From Prauserella_A sp040635515 (GTDB lineage: Bacteria > Actinomycetota > Actinomycetes > Mycobacteriales > Pseudonocardiaceae): 64,000 nucleotides of DNA. Location of the stretch: NCBI GenBank assembly GCA_040635515.1, contig JBEYHY010000004.1:1-64000 (forward strand), in the 5' to 3' direction. The notes under the pieces were generated by a model. It was given only the letters and a program-made list of their open reading frames with translations. It was not told the origin of the DNA and searched no databases. Below, in pieces: positions 33,279-41,597 of this stretch; the first letter of the stretch is position 1; every line of letters begins with the position of its first letter. Position numbers and translations under genes: made by a program.

Positions 33279-34167
33279 TTCGACTGACCCGACGGACCCG
33301 TTCGACGCCCTCCGGTTGCCCGCTCAGCCCGTCGATCCCGACCCGATCTTCGCGGAGGAGTTGCGCGACGCGCTCAGGGCGGCGGTATTGAACGGAGGAG
33401 ACATGACAACGACGGAGCCTGCAACAAGCCAGGCACGGGTGCATTCGCTGACGCCGTACCTCGCGGTGCCGGACGCGCGGGAGGCGCTCGACTTCTACGT
33501 CGAGGTGTTCGGCGCGACCCGCAGGGCGGAACCGATCGTCATGCCGGACGGCAGGATCGGGCACGCCGAAGTCGCGATCGGCGACTCCGTGCTCATGCTC
33601 GCGGAGGAGTTCCCAGAGATCGGCCACGTCACCGGCGGCGGAGGGGCTTCGCTGCGCGTCGAGGTGCCCGATGTGGAGGCAACCGTGCGCAGGGCCGTGG
33701 CGAGGGGCGCCGAGCAGATCGGCGAGGTTTCCGACACCGGGCACGGGCTCTCCGGTTCGATCCGCGATCCCTACGGGCAGCGCTGGCTGGTCAGCCTCGC
33801 TCCTCGCTCCTCGTCGGCTGGGGTCGCGAACCCTCGGCACGGCGAGGCGGGCTACTTCACCCTCACCGTCGCCGACGACGAGGCGGCGAAGGCGTTCTAC
33901 GGCGCGGTACTCGGCTGGCAGTTCGGTGCGGGCGGGGTGCCGAGGGCGTGGCGAGTCGAGGGCAGTGGCCTTCCCGACTCCGGTCTGTGGGGCGGACAGT
34001 CCTACGGCGGCTGGAAACTGATGTACGCCGTGGACGACCTCGACGCAGCCGTGACGCGCGTCAGGAACAGCGAAGGACAGGTGAGAGAAGTCAAGCAGGA
34101 ACCATACGGACGCACCGCCGACTGCGTCGACAACCAGGGAATCGAGTTCTGGCTGTGGCAGGCATGA
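33271..34167 (+). CDS. two-domain VOC (glyoxalase-fold) protein with N-terminal extension
   Basis: This 298-residue protein has an N-terminal 44-residue segment (DPFDALRLPAQPVDPDPIFA), then two vicinal-oxygen-chelate domains at about 57-170 and 185-298. The first contains VHSLTPYLAVPDAREALDFY and IRDPYGQRWLVSL; the second contains GYFTLTVADDEAAKAFYGAVL and NQGIEFWLW. GTG 33271 follows GGAGGGCGATC. A second good start, ATG 33403 behind GGAGGAGAC, would yield the VOC domains alone. It is coupled to the sigma gene, so it may be a sensor, a resistance protein or an effector of the sigma factor. Confidence 0.85.
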   Translation: MSDSTDPTDPFDALRLPAQPVDPDPIFAEELRDALRAAVLNGGDMTTTEPATSQARVHSLTPYLAVPDAREALDFYVEVFGATRRAEPIVMPDGRIGHAEVAIGDSVLMLAEEFPEIGHVTGGGGASLRVEVPDVEATVRRAVARGAEQIGEVSDTGHGLSGSIRDPYGQRWLVSLAPRSSSAGVANPRHGEAGYFTLTVADDEAAKAFYGAVLGWQFGAGGVPRAWRVEGSGLPDSGLWGGQSYGGWKLMYAVDDLDAAVTRVRNSEGQVREVKQEPYGRTADCVDNQGIEFWLWQA

Positions 34168-34532
34168 GCGAGGCTGACGCACTGTACGAGCGCTGGCTCG
34201 GCGAACTGTGGAACGGCGATCTGTCCACTCTGGAGAGCATCGCCGCCGATGTCGTCGCACCTGGTTTCGTCGGAAACTGGCCGGGACGTCCCGGTCTCGT
34301 CCACGGCCCCGACGAACTCGCGGCGGTCATCCGCCAGGGCAGGGAGATGTTCGACGAGCTGACTTTCGAGGCGGTCGTCGGCCCCATCGGTGAGGGCGAC
34401 CTCATCGCGGCACGGTGGAAGGGAAAGGGGAGTTACCAGGGTTCGCCGGTCGAGTTCCACGGGCACGACCTGCTTCGGCATGACTCGGAACGGTTCACCG
34501 AGTACTGGGTGATCGCCGAGGACCCTTCGTGA
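34164..34532 (+). CDS. SnoaL-like small NTF2-fold protein
   Basis: This 122-residue protein begins MSEADALYERWLGELWNGDL and contains APGFVGNWPGRPGLVHGPDE and GDLIAARWKGKGSYQG. The end is DLLRHDSERFTEYWVIAED. The pattern fits SnoaL-like polyketide-cyclase/ester-cyclase-type NTF2-fold proteins. The start overlaps the VOC stop (ATGA), forming a sigma/VOC/SnoaL operon. NTF2-like domains are also found as C-terminal parts of ECF41-type sigma factors, so a regulatory role is possible. No catalytic residues can be assigned. Confidence 0.83.
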   Translation: MSEADALYERWLGELWNGDLSTLESIAADVVAPGFVGNWPGRPGLVHGPDELAAVIRQGREMFDELTFEAVVGPIGEGDLIAARWKGKGSYQGSPVEFHGHDLLRHDSERFTEYWVIAEDPS

Positions 34533-34536
34533 AAGC

Positions 34537-36312
34537 TCAGCGTCCCACGGCGTAACCCTGCATCCCCCTGGCGTTGGCGGCGGCACGCAGGATCCCGGTC
34601 GCGGGGTCGCGGGAAACAGCGGAAAGTCTTCCGAGTTCCCACGGCCCCGCGGCGACGACATCGTGACCGCGCTCGGCGAGTTCGGCGAGCACCGGTTCGC
34701 CGACGCGCGACTCGACCACGAGCCCGCGTTCGGTCCACGGCCGAGGGTGGAACGAACTGGGAAACGCCGTGCTGTGCCAGGCGGGAGCGTCGATCGCCTG
34801 CTGGAGGTTCATTCCGGCGAGCTTGTGGGCGAGCAGGAAGCACAGTTGCCACTGGTCCTGTTGATCACCGCCCGGGGTGCCGAAGGCGAGTATCGGCTCC
34901 CCTCCTCGCAACGTCATCGAAGGCGACAGCGTGATGCGGGGCCGTTTCCCCGGCGCGAGCGAGTTCGGCAAACCTTGTTCGAGCCAGAACATCTGTGCTC
35001 GCGAGTCGAGACAGAAGCCGAGTTCGGGGATGGTCGGCGAGGACTGCAACCAGCCACCGGACGGCGTCGCCGACACCATGTTGCCGTCGGCGTCGACAAC
35101 ATCGATGTGGACGGTGTCACCTCTCGGTGGTCCCCCTGGACTCACGATCGGTTCGCCGTGCGGCCCCATCGCCGGCTGTCCGCCGAGGGTTTCGGCGAGG
35201 ATCCTGGGCAACACCGGTGCCGGGCCGCCTGGTCGCAGTTCGGCGCTCGCCGTGTCGCCGACGAGTTTCCGCCGCTGCGCCGCGTAGTCCGCCGACAGCA
35301 GGAGATCGAGGTCGACCTCGCCGGTGTCGCCGTACCAGGCCTCCCTGTCGGCGAAGGCCAGTTTCGCGCACTCCGCGACGAGATGGATCGTCGTCGCGGT
35401 CGGCACTCCATCCACATAGGACAATTCGTCGCGGAAACCTTCCAGCAACCGCAATTGCTGCGCCAGTACGGGCCCCTGCGTCCACGGCCCGCACTTCACG
35501 AGCGTGCAGTCGTCGAATTCGGTGATCACCGCGTCCTCGTAGCTCGCCTCCCAGGACGCGAGGTCGGCGGCGGTGAGCAGACCGGCGTGCGCCGCCCCGG
35601 AATGATCGCGGTAGGGCGTCTCGCAGAACGCGCCGATGGCCTCGGCGACAAAGCCGTGTGACCACGCCTTCCTCGCTGCGTCGATCTGCGCTTCCCTTCC
35701 TCGCGCCCGCTCGGCTTCGCCGAGCAGGCGCTGCCACGTGCGGGCGAGGGTCGGGTTGCGATGCAGCGATCCCGGCGCGGGCGTCTCACCCGCGGGCAAC
35801 CACAGTTGCGCGGAACTCGGCCAGTGCACCGCGAACAGTTCGGCGACCGCATCGATCGTCTGCGTCAGGGCAGGAACGACGGGAACCCCGTTCCACGCAT
35901 AGGAAATCGCGTAGGACAGCACATCGCGCAGGCTCTTGGTTCCATGGTCGCGCAAGAGCAGCAACCAGGCGTCCCACGCCCCCGGCACGGTCGCCGAGAG
36001 CAGGCCGCTGCCAGGAATCAGGTCGAGGCCGAGATCGGCGAAGTGCTCCGGCGTCGCCGCCGCGGGAGCAACGCCCTGCCCGCACAGCACCCTCGGAGTG
36101 CGGTCCGCGGCGGTCGCGAAGAGCGCGGGCACCTGACCCGCGGGGCCGTTGAGGTGCGGTTCCGCGACCTGGAGCACGAACCCGGCGGCGACGGCGGCGT
36201 CGAAGGCGTTGCCGCCGTCTTCGAGTACCGCCATCCCGGCGGACGAGGCAAGCCAATGCGTCGAGGCCACCATGCCGCGGGTACCGACGAGCTCGGGTCT
36301 GGTTGTGAACAC
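34537..36312 (-). CDS. ggt: gamma-glutamyltransferase family protein
   Basis: This 591-residue Ntn-hydrolase transfers or hydrolyses gamma-glutamyl groups, for example of glutathione-like compounds. VASTHWLASSAGMAVLEDGGNAFDA is typical of the start. The catalytic Thr, exposed after autocleavage, should be in RGDTVHIDVVDADGNMVSAT; FGTPGGDQQ is the C-terminal GTPGG-type motif. No signal peptide is visible, unlike classical periplasmic enzymes. Actinomycetes lack glutathione in most cases, so substrates may be other gamma-glutamyl amides. GTG at 36312 is the start. It converges with the SnoaL gene with a 4-bp gap. Confidence 0.9.
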   Translation of the reverse strand: MFTTRPELVGTRGMVASTHWLASSAGMAVLEDGGNAFDAAVAAGFVLQVAEPHLNGPAGQVPALFATAADRTPRVLCGQGVAPAAATPEHFADLGLDLIPGSGLLSATVPGAWDAWLLLLRDHGTKSLRDVLSYAISYAWNGVPVVPALTQTIDAVAELFAVHWPSSAQLWLPAGETPAPGSLHRNPTLARTWQRLLGEAERARGREAQIDAARKAWSHGFVAEAIGAFCETPYRDHSGAAHAGLLTAADLASWEASYEDAVITEFDDCTLVKCGPWTQGPVLAQQLRLLEGFRDELSYVDGVPTATTIHLVAECAKLAFADREAWYGDTGEVDLDLLLSADYAAQRRKLVGDTASAELRPGGPAPVLPRILAETLGGQPAMGPHGEPIVSPGGPPRGDTVHIDVVDADGNMVSATPSGGWLQSSPTIPELGFCLDSRAQMFWLEQGLPNSLAPGKRPRITLSPSMTLRGGEPILAFGTPGGDQQDQWQLCFLLAHKLAGMNLQQAIDAPAWHSTAFPSSFHPRPWTERGLVVESRVGEPVLAELAERGHDVVAAGPWELGRLSAVSRDPATGILRAAANARGMQGYAVGR

Positions 36313-36501
36313 TCGCCGACCCTAAACGTGAAAGCTTTGTTTGCTCAACTAACGGTAATGGCTCGAAACCCGCGCGTAGTCATGGAAGCCGACGGCGAGC
36401 TCCGGCGACAGCAACCGTGAGCACGGCCACAGTGCGGGGCGAGATCTACGCAAACGAGCGTTAACCTAGGCGTGGGTTTGCCACGTAAGAGAGGACAGCA
36501 C

Positions 36502-37260
36502 ATGCAGATCGCCGACACCGCAGCCATCGTCACCGGTGGTGCTTCCGGACTTGGCGGCGCGACCGCGAAGGCACTCGCCGCGAAGGGCGCCCGCGTGTTC
36601 GCCCTCGACCTCGCTCCAGCGATCCAGAAGGCGGACAACGTCGAGGGGATCAGCTACGTCGAGGCCGACGTGACGGATCCCGACCAGGTGCGGTCCGGTG
36701 TCGAGACCGCGGCGAGCTCCGGCGTCCCGCTGCGCACCGTGGTCAACTGCGCGGGCATCGGCCCATCGGCGAGGATCCTCTCCAAGCGGGGAGCACACGA
36801 CCTCGACCTGTTCCGCAAGGTCGTCGAGATCAACCTGATCGGCACCTTCAACGTCGTCACCGTCGCGGCCGAGGCCATCGCGAAAACCGAGCCACTCGCC
36901 GACGACCAGCGCGGCGTCATGATCAACACGGCATCGGTCGCCGCCTACGACGGCCAGATCGGCCAGGTCGCCTACTCGGCCTCGAAAGGCGGCATCGTCG
37001 GCCTGACGCTGCCCGCGGCCCGTGACCTTGCCTCGCAGGGCATCCGCGTGATGACCATCGCGCCAGGAATCGTCGACACCCCGATGCTCGCCACCGTGAG
37101 CGAGGAGTTCAGAGCGGGTCTCGCCGCGGGCGTGCCCTTCCCGAAACGTCTCGCACGGCCCGACGAGTACGCCCAGCTCGCCATCGACATCGTCGAGCAC
37201 GACTACCTCAACGGCGAGGTCATCCGCCTCGACGGTTCGCTGCGCATGGCACCCAGGTGA
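36502..37260 (+). CDS. short-chain dehydrogenase (type II 3-hydroxyacyl-CoA dehydrogenase-like)
   Basis: This 252-residue classical SDR has AAIVTGGASGLGGATAKAL (NAD-binding TGxxxGxG), VNCAGIG, the catalytic Ser in INTASVAAYDG, and YSASK (Tyr/Lys). The C-terminus resembles HSD10/FabG-like 3-hydroxyacyl-CoA dehydrogenases of fatty-acid oxidation. ATG 36502 is preceded by AGAGAGGACAG. A terminator follows. No other beta-oxidation gene is adjacent, so the acyl-CoA substrate is inferred from family resemblance. Confidence 0.9.
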   Translation: MQIADTAAIVTGGASGLGGATAKALAAKGARVFALDLAPAIQKADNVEGISYVEADVTDPDQVRSGVETAASSGVPLRTVVNCAGIGPSARILSKRGAHDLDLFRKVVEINLIGTFNVVTVAAEAIAKTEPLADDQRGVMINTASVAAYDGQIGQVAYSASKGGIVGLTLPAARDLASQGIRVMTIAPGIVDTPMLATVSEEFRAGLAAGVPFPKRLARPDEYAQLAIDIVEHDYLNGEVIRLDGSLRMAPR

Positions 37261-37266
37261 CGGCAC

Positions 37267-37310
37267 CGGCCCGCCCGGCATCCACTGTGGACAACCTGCC
37301 GGGCGGGCCG
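37267..37310. terminator. bidirectional hairpin terminator
   Basis: CGGCCCGCCCGGCA and TGCCGGGCGGGCCG pair perfectly over 14 bp around a 16-base loop, between the convergent SDR and nuclease genes. The hairpin is GC-rich, with a short TTTT after it on the plus side. Confidence 0.85.
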
Positions 37311-37317
37311 CCCGTTT

Positions 37318-38961
37318 TCAGAGATCACCCATGAACGGGACGCTCTTCATCGCGGGGCCGCTCATCCACTCGCGCAGCGCCTGCGTCGCCAGTACGTCGT
37401 CCTCGTTGTAGCGCAACAACCTCGCGCGCTGGCCCGCGTCGGGAGCGGCGCCGTCCATGCCGACGGCATCGCGATACCAGCGCATCGACGCCTCTCCACC
37501 CGCTTCGGGATCGCGCCACCGGAAACCCGCGACCGGAGCGACGACCTTCAGGCCCTTGCCGTGCGAGCACAGGAACTGCTCGGAGACACTGCGGAAGAGA
37601 TCGACCCACTCATCGGAGTCGACAAAGGACTTCAGCTCACTCCGGCCTGGAATCCCTTCCATCCCCGCGAATCGCTCGACGGAACCGAAAAGCCAGCGGT
37701 TCTCCGCGAGCGCGTTGTAGCAGTAGGCACGGAAGGTGAGGCCTGCGGCGGCCGTCCGGCGCCTGACGTCGGAAAGCCACGCCCAGAACTCGGCGAACGA
37801 GCGAGCCTCGTCCTGGGTCGGCAGCGGCTCCCACGTCGCGAAAGCCCGGTAGCCGAGCGGCAGTCCGATATCAACACCGTCTGCGGCGCCGAGCAGGCAA
37901 CCCCACAGGTAGGCACCGGAATCACCGAAGCTCTCCATGTCGATGTCGACCTCGACATCCGCTCTCGGCACCGTGACCTCGTCGACCCTGCGCACGACAG
38001 TCAGATCCGCGAGCCACGCCCTCGCGAGGGCGACGGCGTCGGTGAACGTCGTACCCGTCCACACGATCGGCGACTCGTCGGCCGCGTCGAGCGCGGCCAG
38101 CTTGTCCACCGTGGACACCCCGGCCTTGCGCAACTCGGAGGCATCCTCGCCGCGCACGACGAGGCTGACGTCCCTGACCCTGTTCAGATCCGCCTCGCAC
38201 ACCGGCCACCATGGGCATCGCCTGCACTCCAGGATCCGCGAGGGCTCGGCAAGCGCCTCCCCCCTGTTGGCGGCGGCGGTGGCGACGGCGAGCCGATCGG
38301 CGAATCGCTCCTCGTACTCGTCGATCGCCGTACGACCGCCGGGCCAGGTCGGTGCGCTCAGGTCGTGCCACACGACGACATCGGCATCGAGCCCGATCGC
38401 TCCGCCGACCGTTCGCCTCGGCTCGGCGAACCCCGCCGCCGCGAGCAGCTTGCGGACGTGCACGAGTTTCAGCTGGTCGCGCGGGTGTGAGCGCACCTTC
38501 CGCTCGGGATCCGCGCGCGCGTGTGCCGGGTCGAGATCGGTCAGCGCCGTCGTCGGTGCTCCCTCTCCGGGGTCGGTGATGCGGTGACGCACCACGATGA
38601 CGGGGACATAACCGTCGTCAGTTTTGACCAGCAGATCGACTCCGCCGCGCCTGCCGCCCTCCTCGTCGGCGGGCAGCAGGCCACCCGAGATGAACGGCAC
38701 GCCTTCGGCGAGCGCGCCCACCGTGAGCTCGACGCGCTCGGCCGCCGTCAGCCGCGGAACGACGGCCCACTCACCCTCCGTCCCCTGCCTCAACCGGTCG
38801 GCGATCGCCGCCCTGTGGTCCCTGGCGTCGGCAATCCGCTGCTCAGCGGCCGGATCCGGCGGCGCGAGCGGTACGTCTCGCATGGTCGGGTCGTGGTCGA
38901 GATGCACGCGCCTGCGGCAGCGTGTGACGACTCCCGCGTCCAGCAGCACCTCGTTACCCAT
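37318..38961 (-). CDS. TM0106-family RecB-like nuclease with RNase H-like domain
   Basis: This 547-residue protein has an N-terminal PD-(D/E)XK-like region (about 1-260), including ISGGLLPADEEGGRRGGVDLLVKTDD and a metal/FeS-type cysteine cluster ECRRCPWWPVCEADL. The C-terminal half is a predicted DEDD-type RNase H-fold exonuclease (VDIDMESFGDSGAYLWG near 350; LLRYNEDDVLATQALREW near the end). A further cysteine at the N-terminus, in VVTRCRRRVHLDHD, may complete a four-cysteine FeS cluster. The family is widespread and predicted to process DNA, but its pathway is unknown. Both active sites look intact. Confidence 0.87.
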   Translation of the reverse strand: MGNEVLLDAGVVTRCRRRVHLDHDPTMRDVPLAPPDPAAEQRIADARDHRAAIADRLRQGTEGEWAVVPRLTAAERVELTVGALAEGVPFISGGLLPADEEGGRRGGVDLLVKTDDGYVPVIVVRHRITDPGEGAPTTALTDLDPAHARADPERKVRSHPRDQLKLVHVRKLLAAAGFAEPRRTVGGAIGLDADVVVWHDLSAPTWPGGRTAIDEYEERFADRLAVATAAANRGEALAEPSRILECRRCPWWPVCEADLNRVRDVSLVVRGEDASELRKAGVSTVDKLAALDAADESPIVWTGTTFTDAVALARAWLADLTVVRRVDEVTVPRADVEVDIDMESFGDSGAYLWGCLLGAADGVDIGLPLGYRAFATWEPLPTQDEARSFAEFWAWLSDVRRRTAAAGLTFRAYCYNALAENRWLFGSVERFAGMEGIPGRSELKSFVDSDEWVDLFRSVSEQFLCSHGKGLKVVAPVAGFRWRDPEAGGEASMRWYRDAVGMDGAAPDAGQRARLLRYNEDDVLATQALREWMSGPAMKSVPFMGDL

Positions 38962-39061
38962 GCGTTCACTTTATGAGAGACCACCGACACCGAGCCGACG
39001 TGCCCGGCCGACGGCAGGCAAGTAAGTTCAACACAACCGACACGCGGAGGTGAGCAGGGCG

Positions 39062-39535
39062 ATGGCGCGCAAAGCGGACAAGGCCGCGCAGGCAGAGCAC
39101 GAGGCTGGGCTGACGCCGAAGAAGGCACGCAACGCCATCCGTGTCGCCAAGGTGGTCGTCCCGGCCGCCGTACCGGTGCTCGCCCCGCTCGCGGTCAGAG
39201 CGGCGGGCGTCGCGCGGGAGGCCTACGACCGCTACCAAGCCCGCAAGCTCGGCGTCAACATCGAGCAGTTGAGCGAGTACACCGGCAAGGGAGGCACGCT
39301 GCTCGCCCGCATCGCGGGGGCCAGCAACGGCCTCGCCGAACTACGACGCTCGCCGAAGGTCACCGATGACGATCTTCGGTTCGCCGAGCGAGGCCAGGGC
39401 ACTCTCGAACAACTTTCCGCTTCGGTGAGGGCGGCCGAGCGCATGCCGGGTACTCGCCGCAGGGCGGCGCACAAGGCGGTGGCAGCCGAACTCGAGCACA
39501 TCGAAGGTCAGCTGCTGCACCGCCTCGGCATTTAG
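39062..39535 (+). CDS. DUF6474-type small protein
   Basis: This 157-residue protein has a basic start (MARKADKAAQAEHEAGLTPKK), one amphipathic or weakly transmembrane segment (VAKVVVPAAVPVLAPLAVRAAG) and REAYDRYQARKLGVNIEQL. A helical, charged C-terminus ends in HIEGQLLHRLGI. It matches DUF6474 of mycolata and Pseudonocardiaceae. GGAGG lies upstream. Function is unknown; it may associate peripherally with the membrane. Confidence 0.75.
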   Translation: MARKADKAAQAEHEAGLTPKKARNAIRVAKVVVPAAVPVLAPLAVRAAGVAREAYDRYQARKLGVNIEQLSEYTGKGGTLLARIAGASNGLAELRRSPKVTDDDLRFAERGQGTLEQLSASVRAAERMPGTRRRAAHKAVAAELEHIEGQLLHRLGI

Positions 39536-39540
39536 CTCCG

Positions 39541-40473
39541 CTACCTGGGCCGGTCGCCCGCGATGGCGACGCGCTCGGCGACCCTCAGGTGCGGTGCGTA
39601 GTCGTTCACCGCGTAGTGCTGGGTCGCCCTGTTGTCCCAGAACGCCACCGCGTTCTCGGTCCACGTGAACCGGACCTGGTATTCGGGGACGTGCGCCTGC
39701 GTGAACAGCAGGTGCAGCAACTCGTCGCTCTCGTCCCGATCCATGCCGACGATGTGGGTCGTGAAGGCCTGGTTGACGAAGAGGGTTCGCCTCCCGGTCT
39801 CCGGATGCCTTCGCACGACGGGATGCTCGACGGGCGGGAACCGGTCCTGCCACGAGGCGAGCAGCGCGCGATCGGCGAACCTGTCGAACCCGGGGATGTA
39901 GTCGTGTACCGCCCGGCGCCCCTCGATACGAGACTTCACGTCGTCGCTCAGGTTGTCGTAGGCGGCGGCCATGTCGGCCCACATCGTGTCTCCGCCGACC
40001 GGCGGAACGGTGACCAGCCGCAACACCGAACCGAGAGCGGGGTTCGGCCGGAAGGTCACGTCGGTGTGCCAGATGTTCTCGAAGGCGGGCATACCCGAAT
40101 CCCTCGTGAATCTGGTGACTTCCTCGGTATCGCCGGTGGGGATGAACGGGTTGGTTTCGAGCTCGCCCCACTCCGAGGCGAAGGCTCGTTGCTGCGCCGG
40201 GGTGATGTCCTGGTCGCGGAAGAACAGCACCTTCCACTCCAGCAGTGCCCTGTTGAGTTCGGCGCGAAGCGCCGGGGTCAGCGGGTCACCGAGGTGGACA
40301 CCACCGATCTCGGCTCCGATGATCCGGCCGAGCGGCCGGAGTTCGAACAGTTCGTACGGCGCGGATTCGATCCCCTCCGGCAGGCGATCGAGCACACGGG
40401 GGCCTTCGAGGATCCCGCCGGCCGGCACACGGGCTTCGCGCAGCGTGCGGTCAGCGGACAGATCGAGAGTCAT
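39541..40473 (-). CDS. TauD/TfdA-family alpha-ketoglutarate-dependent dioxygenase
   Basis: This 310-residue cytosolic Fe(II)/2-oxoglutarate enzyme has the metal-binding HTD in ENIWHTDVTFRP and the distal His in VAFWDNRATQHYAVNDY. The 2-oxoglutarate-binding Arg follows in APHLRVAERVAI. The early segment LGRIIGAEIGGVHLGDPLT is typical of TauD-like enzymes, which release sulfite from taurine and other sulfonates or cleave related ethers. It is the last gene of the betaine-transporter operon. Its start codon is embedded in a 15-bp inverted repeat, and it overlaps a cysteine-rich upstream frame. A sulfur-scavenging role is therefore likely but inferred. Confidence 0.92.
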   Translation of the reverse strand: MTLDLSADRTLREARVPAGGILEGPRVLDRLPEGIESAPYELFELRPLGRIIGAEIGGVHLGDPLTPALRAELNRALLEWKVLFFRDQDITPAQQRAFASEWGELETNPFIPTGDTEEVTRFTRDSGMPAFENIWHTDVTFRPNPALGSVLRLVTVPPVGGDTMWADMAAAYDNLSDDVKSRIEGRRAVHDYIPGFDRFADRALLASWQDRFPPVEHPVVRRHPETGRRTLFVNQAFTTHIVGMDRDESDELLHLLFTQAHVPEYQVRFTWTENAVAFWDNRATQHYAVNDYAPHLRVAERVAIAGDRPR

Positions 40474-40606
40474 GCGGGTATGTCCTCACTGTCGCGGGAT
40501 ACGGGGAGTCAGCAACACCCCGTCCTCGGCGGAGAGCCGAGGCGACCGCGACGCAGCAGCAGGGCAACGACACCACGGTGATCCCACACAGCAGACATAC
40601 CCGCAT
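40451..40606 (-). CDS. cysteine-rich upstream leader ORF (candidate Cys attenuator peptide)
   Basis: ATG at 40606 opens a 51-codon frame reading MRVCLLCGITVVSLPCCC. Five of its first 18 residues are cysteine, three consecutively as TGC TGC TGC. It then runs through the leader and stops at 40451, 20 bases inside the dioxygenase gene in another frame. It begins 25 bases after the stop of the substrate-binding protein gene. Cys-rich leader ORFs upstream of sulfur genes act as cysteine-responsive attenuators in mycobacteria. No clear ribosome binding site or leaderless-type -10 box was found at its ATG, so translation needs proof. Confidence 0.6.
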   Translation of the reverse strand: MRVCLLCGITVVSLPCCCVAVASALRRGRGVADSPYPATVRTYPHDSRSVR

Positions 40607-40608
40607 GA
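40470..40608 (-). promoter_or_regulatory. inverted-repeat leader with nested hairpins before the TauD-like gene
   Basis: On the transcript, TCATGCGGGTATGTC (40608 to 40594) is perfectly complementary over 15 bases to GACATACCCGCATGA (40484 to 40470). The first arm contains the leader ORF start codon; the second contains the dioxygenase start codon and part of its GAGGAC ribosome binding site. Two hairpins are nested between the arms: CCTCGGC/GCCGAGG (40542-40524) and ACGGGG/CCCCGT (40523-40501). Ribosomes on the leader ORF would unwind the outer stem and expose the dioxygenase start. This fits translation-coupled attenuation; the mechanism is inferred. Confidence 0.65.
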
Positions 40609-40631
40609 TCTCAGGCCGACGACGACTCTGG

Positions 40632-41597
40632 CTAGGAGATGAATCCCTTCTCGACCATCCAGTCCCTCGCCACCCGCGCCGGATCGCGGCCGTCGACGTC
40701 GACCTGCTTGTTCAGCTCGATGATCTCGTCGTTGTTGAGCGCCTTGGTGACCGGAGCCATCACATCGGCCAGTTGCGGATGCTGTTCGAGGAAGTCCGCC
40801 CGCATGGTCACCGAGGCGTTGTACTGCGGGAAGAACTTCTTGTCGTCCTCAAGCACCCGCAGGTTGAGCCCCGCGATCCTGCCGTCGGTCGTGAACACCT
40901 CACCGAAGTTGCAGGTGCCGCTCGCGGTCGCCGCGTAGATCGCGCCCGTACCGAACGTCTTCGTCGTCGTCACGGGGAACCCGTAGGTCTGCTGCACGCC
41001 GGGCATGCCGTCCGGCCTGCTCGCGAACTCGGTCTCCACACAGAACACCGCCTCGTTGGGGTTCTGCTTGAGGAACTCCGTCATGTCCGAGGTCGTCTTC
41101 AGGTCGTGCTTCTGCGCGAACGCCTCCGTTGTGGCGAACGCGTAGGTGTTGTTGACCTCCGAGTACGGCAACCACACCACACCGTTGAGTTCGAGATCCT
41201 CCTTGCGAACAGCCTCGTACTGGGCCATTTCCTCCGGAATCGGTTTGTCGTGTCCCAGGTAGGACAGCCAGCCCGTTCCCGTGTACTCCCACTGCAGATC
41301 GATCTGACCGTCGATCAACGCGTACCGCGCGCTGTTCGAACCGTTGATGTTCGTCAGGTCGATGGCGTTCGCGCCTGCCGCCTCGATGGCGAGTTCGGCG
41401 ATGTAGCCGAGAACGATCTGCTCGGTAAAGTCCTTGGAACCGACCGTCACGTCGACTCCCTCCAGCTCGGGAATCGGCTGGATGGAACCGGGCTCGACAT
41501 CGAAAGGCACCGCCGCGTTGACGTCGAGCCCACAGGCCGACAACGAAGCCATCAGCGCCGCCGCACCGGCGAGCGCCCCTATCTTCCTGCGCCTCAT
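40632..41597 (-). CDS. betaine-type ABC transporter substrate-binding lipoprotein (OpuAC/ProX family)
   Basis: This 321-residue protein has a lipoprotein signal (MRRRKIGALAGAAALMASLSAC, lipobox LSAC). The OpuAC-like domain contains VDVTVGSKDFTEQIVLGYIAEL and LQWEYTGTGWLSYLGHD. Such proteins bind glycine betaine, choline, carnitine or related quaternary ammonium compounds through aromatic residues. Sulfonium analogues are also bound by relatives. It overlaps the permease gene by 4 bp and is followed by the cysteine-rich leader ORF. Confidence 0.92.
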   Translation of the reverse strand: MRRRKIGALAGAAALMASLSACGLDVNAAVPFDVEPGSIQPIPELEGVDVTVGSKDFTEQIVLGYIAELAIEAAGANAIDLTNINGSNSARYALIDGQIDLQWEYTGTGWLSYLGHDKPIPEEMAQYEAVRKEDLELNGVVWLPYSEVNNTYAFATTEAFAQKHDLKTTSDMTEFLKQNPNEAVFCVETEFASRPDGMPGVQQTYGFPVTTTKTFGTGAIYAATASGTCNFGEVFTTDGRIAGLNLRVLEDDKKFFPQYNASVTMRADFLEQHPQLADVMAPVTKALNNDEIIELNKQVDVDGRDPARVARDWMVEKGFIS

